Shown piece after piece: positions 23,728 to 32,485 of a DNA stretch of 64,000 nucleotides (its first letter is position 1; the number at the start of each line of letters is the position of its first letter). The notes under the pieces were generated by a model, which saw only the letters and a program-made list of their open reading frames with translations, searched no databases and was not told the DNA's origin. The stretch is from an uncultured Bdellovibrionales bacterium (GTDB lineage: Bacteria > Bdellovibrionota > Bdellovibrionia > Bdellovibrionales > UBA1609). The translations under genes and the position numbers were made by a program. The stretch lies in contig CAILEP010000007.1 in assembly GCA_903833275.1 (NCBI GenBank), forward strand, positions 62,001 through 126,000. The letters are read 5' to 3'.

Positions 23728-26043
23728 TTAGCCCACGACTTGTAGGCGAGCGTGTTTCACCATAAATTTTTTCAAGGATTGGTCAGCGAATAGTACGCTG
23801 ACTTTTTGTTGATCTCCGTGGCCCTCAACTTGAAACACAGAGCCGACTCCAAAAATTGGGTGTCGTACGCGCTGACCGCGCTTGAGATCGTTGTTCTCTG
23901 ATTCAGAATCGCCGCCGCTAAACGCGTTGTTGTCAAAATCACTTTCATAGTTTGGGAAGGCCGAGTCGCTCGCGGGTTTAGGCCGACCAGCCGATCGAGA
24001 TGCGTCGTCCATATTGCCAGCGGCGCCGCCACCGGCCCCCGGGCCAAATTTAGCAGCAAAACGATCAAGAAAGGCGGGGCGTCGGATGCGTGCATTCGAG
24101 TTCACATACTCTTCAGGCAGATCACCCAAAAACTGACTTGGTGGGCGATTTTCTTCTTGGCCGTAAACGCGGCGTGATCGGGCATAGCTCAAAAATAAGT
24201 TCTCTCGCGCACGAGTCATTCCGACATAAAAAAGACGCCGTTCTTCTTCAAGCCGATGAGGGTCACCTTCGTTCAAGCTCTGCGCTGACGGAAAGAGCCC
24301 CTCTTCGAGGCCCACAACAAAAACGTTTTTGTATTCAAGACCTTTCGAAAGGTGCAGCGTCATCAAAGTGACCGCCTCGTTTTGGGCGTCGACTTTGTCA
24401 GCATCTGAAATGAGTGACATTTCTTCGAGAAACGCCGGGAGGGTGCCTTCTGTGCCGCGCTCGTCTTCGAATTGCAAAATGGCATTCTGAAATTCTTCAA
24501 GGTTTTCGATTCGTGCCATAGACTCTGGGGTGTTCTCTTCGCGCAACTTTTGGGCGTACCCAGTCTCTTCGAGAATGCGCAAATAGATTTCAGATGGTGT
24601 TTGTGTTTCGACGAATGCTTTTAATTTTTCGATCAAGTGCCGAAAGTTTTGCAGTTTATTGCAGGCCCCGGCATGAACCAATCGCTCTTCAGCGACTTTT
24701 TGAGCGGCATCGAATGCCGAGATCGATCGCTCTGAGGCGTACTTCATAATTTCTTCAAGGGTGGTTTTGCCAATGCCGCGAGCGGGGTTGTTGACCACTC
24801 GATAATAGGCCACATTGTCATTCGCATTGAGCAAGAGCCGCATGTAACAAATCACATCTTTGATTTCTTTGCGCTCATAAAACTTCACGCTGCCGATAAG
24901 GCGATAGGGTATCGAGTTGCTTCGCAGCTGTTCTTCAAGCACCCGTGACTGCGCGTTCGTGCGGTAAAAAACCGCAATGTCGTTTAGGCCATAACGGCGA
25001 GTGCCGAGCAGATCTTGCACATTGCGGGCGACAAAGCGAGCCTCGTCGTACTCATTGTTCTCAGACTGAACAGTGATTTTCGACCCTTCTGCATTTTGGG
25101 TGAAAAGCGTTTTGTCTTTGCGCTGACTATTTTTGGCTATGACCTTCGACGCCGCCTCTACAATGTTTCGAGTCGAGCGATAGTTTTCTTCAAGCTTCAC
25201 AACTTTAGTTTCCGGAAAGTCTTTTTCGAAATCTAAAATATTTTTAATATCCGCGCCCCGCCAACTGTAGATTGACTGGTCTTCGTCACCAACGACGCAA
25301 AGGTTGCGGTGTTTTTCGCCGAGGATCTTAATGATTAAATATTGAATGTGGTTGGTGTCTTGATATTCATCGACCAGAATAAAGCGAAAAGTATCGCGAT
25401 AGCGCTCGAGAACCTGGGGGTGTAGGCGAAACAGTTCGTAGGTTTTGAAGAGTAAATCGTCGAAGTCGAGCGCGTTGGCGCGCTTCATCTCTTCTTCGTA
25501 AAGGCCGTAAACTTCAAGGGTGGTTTCGTCGAATCGTAAAAAGGCCTTCTGTTGCACGTTCTCGGGTTTGAGCCCGAGCATTTTGGCCTGAGAGATTTGA
25601 TGGCGAAACCCTTTTGGCGAATAGACTTTATCATTGAGCTCGAGGTCGTCGCAGATTCGTTTCAATAAACTCAGTTGATCGCCGTCATCGTATATTACGA
25701 AAAACGGTTGGTAGCCGAGGTTATGAATTTCGCTGCGCAAAATTCGCGCGCAGGTCGAGTGAAAGGTCGAAATCCAAAGCTGTTCGTGCATCGGCACACC
25801 GGCGCGAACCAGAAGTGATTCAATTCGTGAGGCCATTTCTTTCGCGGCTTTGTTGGTGAAAGTAACGGCGAGAATCTGACCAGGAGTAGCCTCGCCCTGC
25901 AGAATAATATTAGTCATGCGATAGGTGAGCACGCGCGTTTTGCCAGAGCCGGCTCCCGCTAAAATAAGAAGGGGGCCCGTTAAAGTGGTGGCTGCCTCTT
26001 TTTGAGCGGGGTTCAATTCGTCGAGTAATTTGTCGAGTTCCAT
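23728..26043 (-). CDS. pcrA: UvrD/PcrA-type DNA helicase
   Basis: 771 residues, full length for superfamily 1A helicases. Motif Q is in LNPAQKEAATT, Walker A is AGAGSGKT (about 31-38), motif II is VDEYQDTN, motif III is GDEDQSIYSWRGAD, and later motifs include TLHLSKGLEYKNVFVVGLEEG and FYVGMTRAREN. The C-terminal end (about 720-770, GVGSVFQVEGHGDQQKVSVL) is the Tudor-like domain that binds RNA polymerase in PcrA. It unwinds DNA 3' to 5' in nucleotide-excision repair, replication restart and removal of RecA. The gene is alone on its strand, with convergent stop to the lipoprotein gene only 6 bases away. Confidence 0.95.
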   Translation of the reverse strand: MELDKLLDELNPAQKEAATTLTGPLLILAGAGSGKTRVLTYRMTNIILQGEATPGQILAVTFTNKAAKEMASRIESLLVRAGVPMHEQLWISTFHSTCARILRSEIHNLGYQPFFVIYDDGDQLSLLKRICDDLELNDKVYSPKGFRHQISQAKMLGLKPENVQQKAFLRFDETTLEVYGLYEEEMKRANALDFDDLLFKTYELFRLHPQVLERYRDTFRFILVDEYQDTNHIQYLIIKILGEKHRNLCVVGDEDQSIYSWRGADIKNILDFEKDFPETKVVKLEENYRSTRNIVEAASKVIAKNSQRKDKTLFTQNAEGSKITVQSENNEYDEARFVARNVQDLLGTRRYGLNDIAVFYRTNAQSRVLEEQLRSNSIPYRLIGSVKFYERKEIKDVICYMRLLLNANDNVAYYRVVNNPARGIGKTTLEEIMKYASERSISAFDAAQKVAEERLVHAGACNKLQNFRHLIEKLKAFVETQTPSEIYLRILEETGYAQKLREENTPESMARIENLEEFQNAILQFEDERGTEGTLPAFLEEMSLISDADKVDAQNEAVTLMTLHLSKGLEYKNVFVVGLEEGLFPSAQSLNEGDPHRLEEERRLFYVGMTRARENLFLSYARSRRVYGQEENRPPSQFLGDLPEEYVNSNARIRRPAFLDRFAAKFGPGAGGGAAGNMDDASRSAGRPKPASDSAFPNYESDFDNNAFSGGDSESENNDLKRGQRVRHPIFGVGSVFQVEGHGDQQKVSVLFADQSLKKFMVKHARLQVVG

Positions 26044-26281
26044 TTGTATAACCCCAGGGTGCTAGCTTTCTATCTGACTTCGCGGCGGCCTTCAACTCTG
26101 GCGGACGCAGGCGGATTTTTTTAGCTATTTCGGAGGGATAGAAGTCTTAGCCCTTGCTGGCAATCCTATTGGCGCATAGCGTAATATTTTCTAAACCCTT
26201 GATTTTTAGGCCGATTTCAATCAAAACCGGATGTTCATAAGTCAATCGAATGTAACCGTGTGGTAAAGGACTAAGCAAAGC

Positions 26282-26587
26282 ATGGCTAAACTGAGCTCAA
26301 TTTTCAAAAATAATCGTCGTCGCGCTCTTTCAACAAAGCACTTCAAAGCTCGTCGCGAACTTCGTGCAAAATCGATTGACCCAAAATTATCTGACTCTGA
26401 TCGCGAGGCCGCATTTTTGAAACTTCAGAAAATGCCACGTGATGGTTCTCCGAGCCGTGTTGTAAATCGTTGTCGCATCACAGGTCGCCCGCGCGGCAAT
26501 CTGCAACAGTTTGGCCTTTGCCGAATTAAATTTCGTGAGTTGGCTCTTACCGGTAAAATCCCAGGCGTTACAAAAGCGAGCTGGTAG
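26282..26587 (+). CDS. rpsN: Ribosomal protein S14
   Basis: 101 residues, matching the long zinc-independent (C-minus) type of bacterial S14: it has the PRDGSPSR[13 protein letters not shown] core and ends KASW, with no CXXC zinc motif. It binds 16S rRNA in the small-subunit head. Here it is monocistronic and away from the ribosomal-protein operons, with its own terminator. That placement resembles the alternative S14 copies that some bacteria express under zinc limitation. No Zur-like palindrome was seen upstream, so it may equally be the only copy. SD is weak (GGACTAAGCAAAGC). Confidence 0.95.
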   Translation: MAKLSSIFKNNRRRALSTKHFKARRELRAKSIDPKLSDSDREAAFLKLQKMPRDGSPSRVVNRCRITGRPRGNLQQFGLCRIKFRELALTGKIPGVTKASW

Positions 26588-26641
26588 TATTTTCTGAGTT
26601 GGCCTGGTTCGCCTTCTAAGGCGTAGACGGGTCGAATTACA

Positions 26642-26675
26642 AAGCACGGTGGTTTCGACCCCGTGCTTTTTTTTT
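26642..26675 (+). terminator. Intrinsic terminator after rpsN
   Basis: AAGCACGG (26642-26649) and CCGTGCTT (26661-26668) form an 8-bp stem with an 11-base loop, followed by a run of T to 26675. It ends the rpsN transcript. The minus-strand FMN reductase gene ends just after it. Confidence 0.88.
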
Positions 26676-26694
26676 GCTTTCGGCGCTTGCCGCG

Positions 26695-27258
26695 TTACTT
26701 ACTAACCGGAAACAAATTTTGAGATTTCAACGCGGTAATAAATCGCACAAACCCATTGGCCTGTTTATCCAGTAGATCGGTTACATTTTTATCGACGATT
26801 TTGCCGTCTTTCAGGGCGTCACCGATATTGGTGATAAAAACCCGTTCAGGGTAGGCAAAGGCGTTTCGGTAGTTGAAGACCTGTTGTAGATGCTCGACCG
26901 GTCTCAACCCGCCCCAGCGAAATCCAAGGCCGACGAAGGCAACGGGTCGAAACTCAAAAGAACGGGGATAGCTCCAGTGGTCGATAAAATACTTGAGCGC
27001 ACCCGGCATTGAGCCATTGTACTCGGGGGTCACGATAACAAGGCCCTCTGAATCGTTAACTTTCTCAATGGCTTTGGTGAACTCTGTGTGCAGGCCTTGC
27101 CCGCTGTAATGCTGACCCGTGAGCTCAGAGTAGGGCAGTTTGGCTAAGTCGATAATTTCAATGTCAGATTTATATTTTTTTAAATGTTCGGCTACAACTT
27201 CCGCTACTTGTCGAGTGCGAGAGCCGGGTCGATTGGTGCCAGAGAGAACGTAAAGCAT
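26695..27258 (-). CDS. NAD(P)H-dependent FMN reductase
   Basis: 187 residues, the normal size of the NADPH-dependent FMN reductase / chromate-reductase-like flavodoxin-fold family. The N-terminal phosphate-binding loop is SGTNRPGSRTRQ (about 6-17). The family motif VTPEYNGSMPGALKYFIDHW lies at about 79-98. It should bind FMN and reduce flavins, quinones or metal ions with NAD(P)H. A Shine-Dalgarno AAGGAG is 8 bases before the ATG. The gene is probably monocistronic or the second gene after the SPOR gene, with a 54-base gap. Confidence 0.88.
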   Translation of the reverse strand: MLYVLSGTNRPGSRTRQVAEVVAEHLKKYKSDIEIIDLAKLPYSELTGQHYSGQGLHTEFTKAIEKVNDSEGLVIVTPEYNGSMPGALKYFIDHWSYPRSFEFRPVAFVGLGFRWGGLRPVEHLQQVFNYRNAFAYPERVFITNIGDALKDGKIVDKNVTDLLDKQANGFVRFITALKSQNLFPVSK

Positions 27259-27312
27259 GGGGTGGGTACTCCTTCAAATCGATATTGAAGGAGTATAAGT
27301 GAATTCGAATTA

Positions 27313-28254
27313 TTATTTTACTATTTTTTGAACGATGGCCGTCGATACGATCTGTGTGGCCAAAAGCTCTGTGCGATAATTTGATGCGCTTTTTTGATCT
27401 GAAAACAACCCGACGCTAACGCGGTACCAAGTTTTGCCACCAATTTGGGCGGGTACGAAGAACGCATTGTAGCCTTTTTCAGTCAGTTCAGTGGCGCGGC
27501 CTTTTGCTTCAGCTTCAGTCGCAAACGACGCGACCTGAACGGTGAATTTACCAACGGCGCTTGTCGCAACATTGGGTAATGCAGCGGCTGGCTTCGCAAC
27601 GTGTTTGCTAACATCAGCGGCGGGGGCCATATCGTGTGCGACGCGATCCGCAGCTTTTGCAACTGGGGCGGCTGACCAATCTGCTTTTTCGGGCGCCAAG
27701 GCTTCAGTGGCGGCTACTTTTTTGCCATGAGCGGGCTTTTGTTGAGCGGCTTTATGGTCGGCCATAACTTTTTCAGTCATGCCTTCAGCCACTTCAGCTT
27801 TTGCCTTTGAGCGGTGAGTGTAACCTTCGGCCGATTTCTCTGCAGATTTCTCTGCAGATTTCTCTGTTGCTTTCTCTGTAGCACCGGCGGTCTTCTCAGC
27901 GCCTTCAGCAGCAGCAGGCTTTCGGGCCTCGGTCTTTATAAATTCTTCGGCGAGATTAGAAACTTCTTCTTCAGTGATTGGCTTTGTTGAAGCCTCTTCG
28001 CCCGCTTCGGCAGGTTTGCCTTCGGCATTGGCTGCAGACGGAGCTTCGGCTTTTTCACCGGTTTCGGCATGGGCGGCTTCAGCTTCTCCGGCCGTGTGGC
28101 CGTAATCCACCTCAAGAGCCGCGCGATGAAAATCGCTGTCGCTCACTTGTTTGCCAACATAAGTACCCACAGAAAATGAAAGCAGCGATATGAAGAATAT
28201 TAAGACCAACTTCACCGCTGTGTCGGCCTTTGAGCCACCTTCAGCTTTACCCAT
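27313..28254 (-). CDS. SPOR-domain membrane protein with Ala/Lys/Glu-rich linker
   Basis: 313 residues. A short cytoplasmic tail is followed by one membrane helix (about 13-31), then a long low-complexity linker (about 50-230) rich in Ala, Glu and Lys, with EKSAEKSAEKSAEG repeats. The C-terminal SPOR domain (about 234-312) has FTVQVASFATEAEAKGRATE and WYRVSVGLFSDQKSASNYR. SPOR domains bind denuded glycan strands at the division septum, as in FtsN and DedD. A role in cell division or envelope remodelling is likely. The 12-base DNA repeat at about 27838-27885 encodes the EKSA repeats. Confidence 0.82.
   Translation of the reverse strand: MGKAEGGSKADTAVKLVLIFFISLLSFSVGTYVGKQVSDSDFHRAALEVDYGHTAGEAEAAHAETGEKAEAPSAANAEGKPAEAGEEASTKPITEEEVSNLAEEFIKTEARKPAAAEGAEKTAGATEKATEKSAEKSAEKSAEGYTHRSKAKAEVAEGMTEKVMADHKAAQQKPAHGKKVAATEALAPEKADWSAAPVAKAADRVAHDMAPAADVSKHVAKPAAALPNVATSAVGKFTVQVASFATEAEAKGRATELTEKGYNAFFVPAQIGGKTWYRVSVGLFSDQKSASNYRTELLATQIVSTAIVQKIVK
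27836..27885. repeat. 12-base tandem repeat inside the SPOR gene
   Basis: GATTTCTCTGCA repeats about twice perfectly, followed by two degenerate units (GATTTCTCTGTT, GCTTTCTCTGTA). On the coding strand it gives the EKSAEKSAEKSAE linker. Length change by slippage would keep the frame. Confidence 0.6.
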
Positions 28255-28356
28255 AAAAACCCCTCCTGAATATTACATCTATCGTACCGGTAAGCGGAGG
28301 GGCGGGTCAAATCTTTGCGTCTTGACAAAAGGCCATAGAGAGTCAAACCTTCGGGT

Positions 28357-29166
28357 ATGATCGACTTAGATAAAGCATTGAAATGCGCGACGAAGGCGGC
28401 GATTATTGGTCGCCAAGTGCTCACCGAATATTTTGGCCGTTTGGCCCATGTTTCTGAAAAAGATCAGGCTGGGCTAGTGAGTGAAGCCGATAAAGAGAGC
28501 GAACGTCAAATTTCTGAATATTTATTGTCTGAAATGCCCGAGATTGCGATCTTGGGTGAAGAGTCTGCTTATAATAAACAGGGCTTTGGCCTAGTTGGTG
28601 ATGAGCGCAAGAAGGGTTTGTGGCTGATCGACCCTCTCGACGGCACCACAAATTATGTTCATAAGCTACCCATCTATTGCGTGAGCATTGGTCTCGAATT
28701 CGCGGGCGAACTTCAGGTGGCCGTGGTCGATGTGCCGACGCTTGATCGTTTCTACACGGCGGTTCGCGGGCGCGGGGCTTTCGTTAATGGCGAGCGCATG
28801 CAGGTCAGCAACCGCTTTCCAGTTTCGAATGCCTTGTTGGCAACAGGTTTCTCTTCATATGACAAAGCGGCTCTGGCCCAACAGCTTAAAGTTTTTGGTT
28901 CGCTCGTTGGTGAGGCGCGCGGTATACGCCGTGCTGGTTCGGCGGCTTACGATTTATGTTTAGTCGCTGAGGGTGTTTTCGATGGCTATTGGGAGCGCAA
29001 TCTTCAGCCGTGGGATTCTGCTGCTGGAGCATTGCTCGTGAGAGAAGCCGGCGGGATGGTCACTAACTACAATGGCGAAAAGTACGACCCGTTTGACAAC
29101 ACGTTGGTCGCGGGCAACCCAAAGATTCACCAATTTCTTCGCGAGCGAATTAATTCGGTAAAATAG
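28357..29166 (+). CDS. suhB: Inositol-1-monophosphatase family protein
   Basis: 269 residues, the usual family length. Metal-binding and catalytic motifs are present: GEES near 67, the classic WLIDPLDGTTNYVH (about 91-104) and the C-terminal WDSAAGALLVREAGG (about 219-233). It hydrolyses inositol 1-phosphate or related sugar phosphates in a Mg-dependent manner; in enterobacteria the homologue SuhB also takes part in rRNA antitermination. The gene is divergent from the SPOR gene and is not part of the flagellar operon, which begins after a separate promoter. Confidence 0.92.
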   Translation: MIDLDKALKCATKAAIIGRQVLTEYFGRLAHVSEKDQAGLVSEADKESERQISEYLLSEMPEIAILGEESAYNKQGFGLVGDERKKGLWLIDPLDGTTNYVHKLPIYCVSIGLEFAGELQVAVVDVPTLDRFYTAVRGRGAFVNGERMQVSNRFPVSNALLATGFSSYDKAALAQQLKVFGSLVGEARGIRRAGSAAYDLCLVAEGVFDGYWERNLQPWDSAAGALLVREAGGMVTNYNGEKYDPFDNTLVAGNPKIHQFLRERINSVK

Positions 29167-29331
29167 TCGCTGACTAAAGTCTACAAAACGATTCGCTTTC
29201 AAAAGTCCTGTCAAAAATTAGAGAGTCGTAACGGCCGTACTCGTCAAAACTCGCCCAATTTAGACGCGGCAAAAATTGCCTACACAAACAAAACATAAGT
29301 GTTTTTGCACTCGACTCAAAACAAAGTCCAG

Positions 29332-29348
29332 TTGGCATTAGAGTTGCT
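29332..29348 (+). promoter_or_regulatory. Sigma-54 promoter of the flagellar operon
   Basis: TTGGCATTAGAGTTGCT matches the sigma-54 consensus TGGCAC-N5-TTGC. GG at 29334-29335 and GC at 29346-29347 have the required 10-base spacing. Transcription would start near 29359, giving a leader of about 100 bases before fliL. The region 29167-29331 upstream holds no gene and may carry enhancer sites for a sigma-54 activator; none was identified. Confidence 0.82.
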
Positions 29349-29459
29349 CTGATCTTCAGATGAGGGGATGTGTGTAATTTGCATACAGTCCAGTTATCGC
29401 GACATTGGTCACGATAATGACAGAGCTACTCGTTTAGCGGATTCGACTTGGAGGGTTAC

Positions 29460-29993
29460 GTGGCAGAGAAAAAAGCTCCAGAGGCAGCGCCAGCAGCGGC
29501 AGCAGCGCCATCATCGGGTGGCAAGCCCATTTTGTTTATCGCGCTTGCGATCTTTAATATGATCGTAGTGGCTGGCGTGGGCGCCATGATCTACCTCAAT
29601 AAAAAGAAAGAAGCGGCCGAGCCCAAACTTGATGCGGTTATTCAAGGCGAAAAAGAAGCGCAAAAGAAAGAGGCGGACGAGCCAGAGTTTATCGGTAAAT
29701 TGATCCCGCTTGAAACGTTTCTAGTTAATCTTTCAGGAAGCCGTGGCCAGAAACTGGCGAAAATTAATATGGAACTCGAAGTGAACAACGACGAAGTTCA
29801 AAAAGAAATCGACAAGCTTAAGCCAAAAATTCGAGACATCATCATTATTATATTGTCATCGAAGGCCTACGCACAGGTCGCTACGACCGAAGGCAAAGAT
29901 GCCTTACGTGAAGAAATTCGAGATCAAGTGAATCTGTTTTTGACCAAGGGCAAGATAAACCGCGTCTACTTTACAGAGTTTATCTACAACTAA
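29460..29993 (+). CDS. fliL: Flagellar basal-body protein FliL
   Basis: 177 residues from the GTG at 29460. This start is chosen because GGAGG sits 5 bases upstream; the in-frame TTG at 29448 lies within the Shine-Dalgarno region. A single membrane helix (about 24-46, ILFIALAIFNMIVVAGVGAMIYL) is followed by a periplasmic FliL domain (about 74-177) with LETFLVNLSG and DIIIIILSSKAYAQV. It surrounds the stator units and supports torque. It is the first gene of the operon driven by the sigma-54 promoter. Confidence 0.93.
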   Translation: MAEKKAPEAAPAAAAAPSSGGKPILFIALAIFNMIVVAGVGAMIYLNKKKEAAEPKLDAVIQGEKEAQKKEADEPEFIGKLIPLETFLVNLSGSRGQKLAKINMELEVNNDEVQKEIDKLKPKIRDIIIIILSSKAYAQVATTEGKDALREEIRDQVNLFLTKGKINRVYFTEFIYN

Positions 29994-30011
29994 CCGAGCG
30001 AGGGGAGTGCT

Positions 30012-31040
30012 ATGAGTCAGGTTTTATCTCAAAACGAAGTTGATGCCCTGCTAGCCGCCGTTTCTGAGGGCGAGATTGCCTCGACGGAGCCCGCCGGTGG
30101 CGGTGGCGGCGGTGGTGGTGGTGGCGGTAACGCCGGCAACGACGGCAAGAAAGATGATCGAATTGTCGTTGCTTACGATCTGACGAGCCAAGATCGAATT
30201 ATTCGCGGCCGTTTGCCCCAACTTGACGTTATTTATGAAAAATTCATGCGCTCGTTTCGAGTTTCGTTGTCTTCAGCACTTCGCAAAATTGCGACCCTTA
30301 ACCACGCCAGCACTGACTTCTTAAAATTCGGCGAATTTATTAATACTCAGCCGATGCCAACCTGCATGAGTGTTTTGCGGTTCAATGCTCTTCGTGGTTC
30401 CGTTCTTCTTGTTATTGAGTCAAAGCTAGCCTACGCGCTAGTCGATAATTTTTTTGGCGGAGCCGATCGGCCCTATACAAAAATAGAAGGCAAAGACTTT
30501 ACCGCGATCGAACTTCAAATTATTCGTAAGGTCGTGGATCTCGCCATCGGTGATCTCGAAGAGGCCTGGGTGTCGGTCGAAAAAATAGATTGCTCATTTG
30601 TGCGAACCGAGATCAATCCGCAGTTCGTCGGTATCGTACCGCCCACAGACATTGTGATCGCCTCGACCTTTGACGTTGAATTAGAAAACGCCAACGGAAT
30701 TATTACGCTCGTTATCCCCTACTCAACGATCGAACCGATAAAACAAAAATTGCAATCAGGCTTTCAAGTTGAATCCGATCAAACTGACAAAAAACTTTGG
30801 TCGGCAACCATCATCGAGCAGCTTTTGGGCGCTGAAGTTGAGCTTAAAGTGAATCTGGGTGGAACCGAAATTAGCGTCGATGACCTTATGCAGTTAAAGC
30901 AGGGCGATGTCATATCGCTCGACCAAGACGCGACCGGTGAGTTTGATGTTCAGATCGAAGGGGTTCCAAAGTTCAAATCTTATTATGGCATTCACCACGG
31001 CTCTGTGGCCGTACAATTGACACGAGAGATTACACGCTAA
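30012..31040 (+). CDS. fliM: Flagellar motor switch protein FliM
   Basis: 342 residues. The N-terminal CheY-binding and switch peptide region VLSQNEVDALLAAVSEGEI (about 3-21) is followed by an unusual run of Gly residues (about 30-41). The middle domain (about 50-230) has RLPQLDVIYEKFMRSFRVSL, and the C-terminal SpoA domain (about 255-335) reads LLGAEVELKVNLGGTEISVDDLM. It forms the C-ring with FliG and FliN and receives CheY-P to set rotation direction. SD GGGGAG precedes the ATG at 30012. Confidence 0.97.
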   Translation: MSQVLSQNEVDALLAAVSEGEIASTEPAGGGGGGGGGGGNAGNDGKKDDRIVVAYDLTSQDRIIRGRLPQLDVIYEKFMRSFRVSLSSALRKIATLNHASTDFLKFGEFINTQPMPTCMSVLRFNALRGSVLLVIESKLAYALVDNFFGGADRPYTKIEGKDFTAIELQIIRKVVDLAIGDLEEAWVSVEKIDCSFVRTEINPQFVGIVPPTDIVIASTFDVELENANGIITLVIPYSTIEPIKQKLQSGFQVESDQTDKKLWSATIIEQLLGAEVELKVNLGGTEISVDDLMQLKQGDVISLDQDATGEFDVQIEGVPKFKSYYGIHHGSVAVQLTREITR

Positions 31041-31052
31041 TAGGGGGCAGTT

Positions 31053-31412
31053 ATGGCCGATGATCAGACCGCGAAGAAGTTAGACGAAGTGAAACCAGAT
31101 GTGTCAAACATCGGTAATGGTATGGGGGTAACAACCGGCGATGAGAAATCAGATCGCAACTTGGCGTTGATTCTCGACATCCCACTTAAGGTGACGGTGG
31201 AGTTAGGTCGCACCAAAATGGTGGTGAACGAGCTCTTAAACCTCGGGCAGGGCAGCGTTATCGAGTTGAGTAAGCTCGCCGGTGAGCCGCTCGAAGTTCT
31301 TGTTAACAACAAGCTAGTCGCGCGCGGTGAGGCCGTGGTTGTAAACGAAAAATTTGGCGTACGACTGACAGACATTATTTCGCAAACAGAACGCGTCGAA
31401 CAGTTGTCATAG
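31053..31412 (+). CDS. fliN: Flagellar motor switch protein FliN
   Basis: 119 residues with the SpoA domain (about 40-115): DIPLKVTVELGRTKMVVNEL ... GQGSVIELSKLAGEPLEVLV ... KFGVRLTDIIS. It completes the C-ring below FliM and docks the export ATPase FliI/FliH. It lies 12 bases after fliM. Confidence 0.97.
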   Translation: MADDQTAKKLDEVKPDVSNIGNGMGVTTGDEKSDRNLALILDIPLKVTVELGRTKMVVNELLNLGQGSVIELSKLAGEPLEVLVNNKLVARGEAVVVNEKFGVRLTDIISQTERVEQLS

Positions 31413-31450
31413 AATTTCGTTATTCTCTTTAAACAGCGAAAGGGTAGGCC

Positions 31451-32485
31451 ATGCGATCGTTCTTGAGTTTAATGTCACTAAGTCTTCTAATCGTCGGGTT
31501 CAATGCAAATGCAGCCGTAACGAAATCAGCGGCAAAGGCGAATGCTCAGCGGGCCGCAGCCGAAGCCTCGGCAGCGAAAGAAGCAGCGGCTAAGTTAGCC
31601 GTAGCTGAAGTTGGTGACGACGGAAAATTTGAGCCGCAGGCGCTGGACGTACTGCCTGAGAAAAAGATCGAAGAGGTTGATTTAAGTGCAGCGGCTGATC
31701 AGGCGATTCGCGATGCAGCGGCTCGACTGACGGCATCGGCCACAAAGAAGCCAACAGCCGCACCTTCGGCTACTGAAGCGCAGGCTGCCGATTCGGCGAA
31801 GAGTGAGATGACAGCCGTTAAAGGTGCAGCTGAAAGTACGGCTGGTGGCGTAGTTGAAAGCAAAGCACAGGCCGCGATAGACAATAATACGAATATCAAC
31901 GCGAATAGCGCAGCGGCATCAACCGAGGCGACTAAAAACTTAAAAGAAACCGAAATCCCAGTTTTGGCAAACTTTGGAGCCAAAAAAGAGGCGATCGCGA
32001 GCCCCTGGGCAAGAATCATTCTTAGCTTTCTCACTATCGGCGCGCTCGCGACGGGGCTCATTCTCTTTTCGCGCTGGTATAACCGTCGCACCAAAGGCAC
32101 CAAAGACACCAATAAAATAAAAATTCTCACGCAGCATTTTCTTGGCCCCAAAAAGAGTTTGGCAATCGTGCGTGTGGCGGGTGAGACCATTCTAATCGGC
32201 ATCACCGACCAAAATATTTCAATGCTAAAATCACTCGCATTGTTAGATGACGAGATCCCAGAATCGACTCCAACTCACTTTGGGCAGTCTATGGTTCAGG
32301 CTGACGATCGCGCCCGGGGCGATGCGCCGGGCCATGATACCTATACCGCCGCACCACCGGCTAAGGCGGCAGTGGCGGCGACGAATATTGATCGAGAGGC
32401 AAACTACGATCATCTTGAAGATTTGGTTGTGACCAATATTAAAGACAAAGTGTTTAGCAAACTTAAAAGCTTGAGGCCTCTCTAG
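31451..32485 (+). CDS. fliO: FliO with a long Ala-rich N-terminal part
   Basis: 344 residues, about three times the length of enterobacterial FliO. A signal-like segment (about 1-22) and an Ala/Lys/Glu-rich low-complexity stretch (about 23-175) come before the membrane helix (about 182-200, WARIILSFLTIGALATGLILF) and the FliO core (about 208-260, KNKIKILTQHFLGPKKSLAIVRVAGETILIGITDQ). A Pro/Ala-rich tail ends the protein. FliO assists assembly of the FliP ring of the export gate. Its stop overlaps the GTG start of fliP by one base, so translation is coupled. Confidence 0.9.
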   Translation: MRSFLSLMSLSLLIVGFNANAAVTKSAAKANAQRAAAEASAAKEAAAKLAVAEVGDDGKFEPQALDVLPEKKIEEVDLSAAADQAIRDAAARLTASATKKPTAAPSATEAQAADSAKSEMTAVKGAAESTAGGVVESKAQAAIDNNTNINANSAAASTEATKNLKETEIPVLANFGAKKEAIASPWARIILSFLTIGALATGLILFSRWYNRRTKGTKDTNKIKILTQHFLGPKKSLAIVRVAGETILIGITDQNISMLKSLALLDDEIPESTPTHFGQSMVQADDRARGDAPGHDTYTAAPPAKAAVAATNIDREANYDHLEDLVVTNIKDKVFSKLKSLRPL

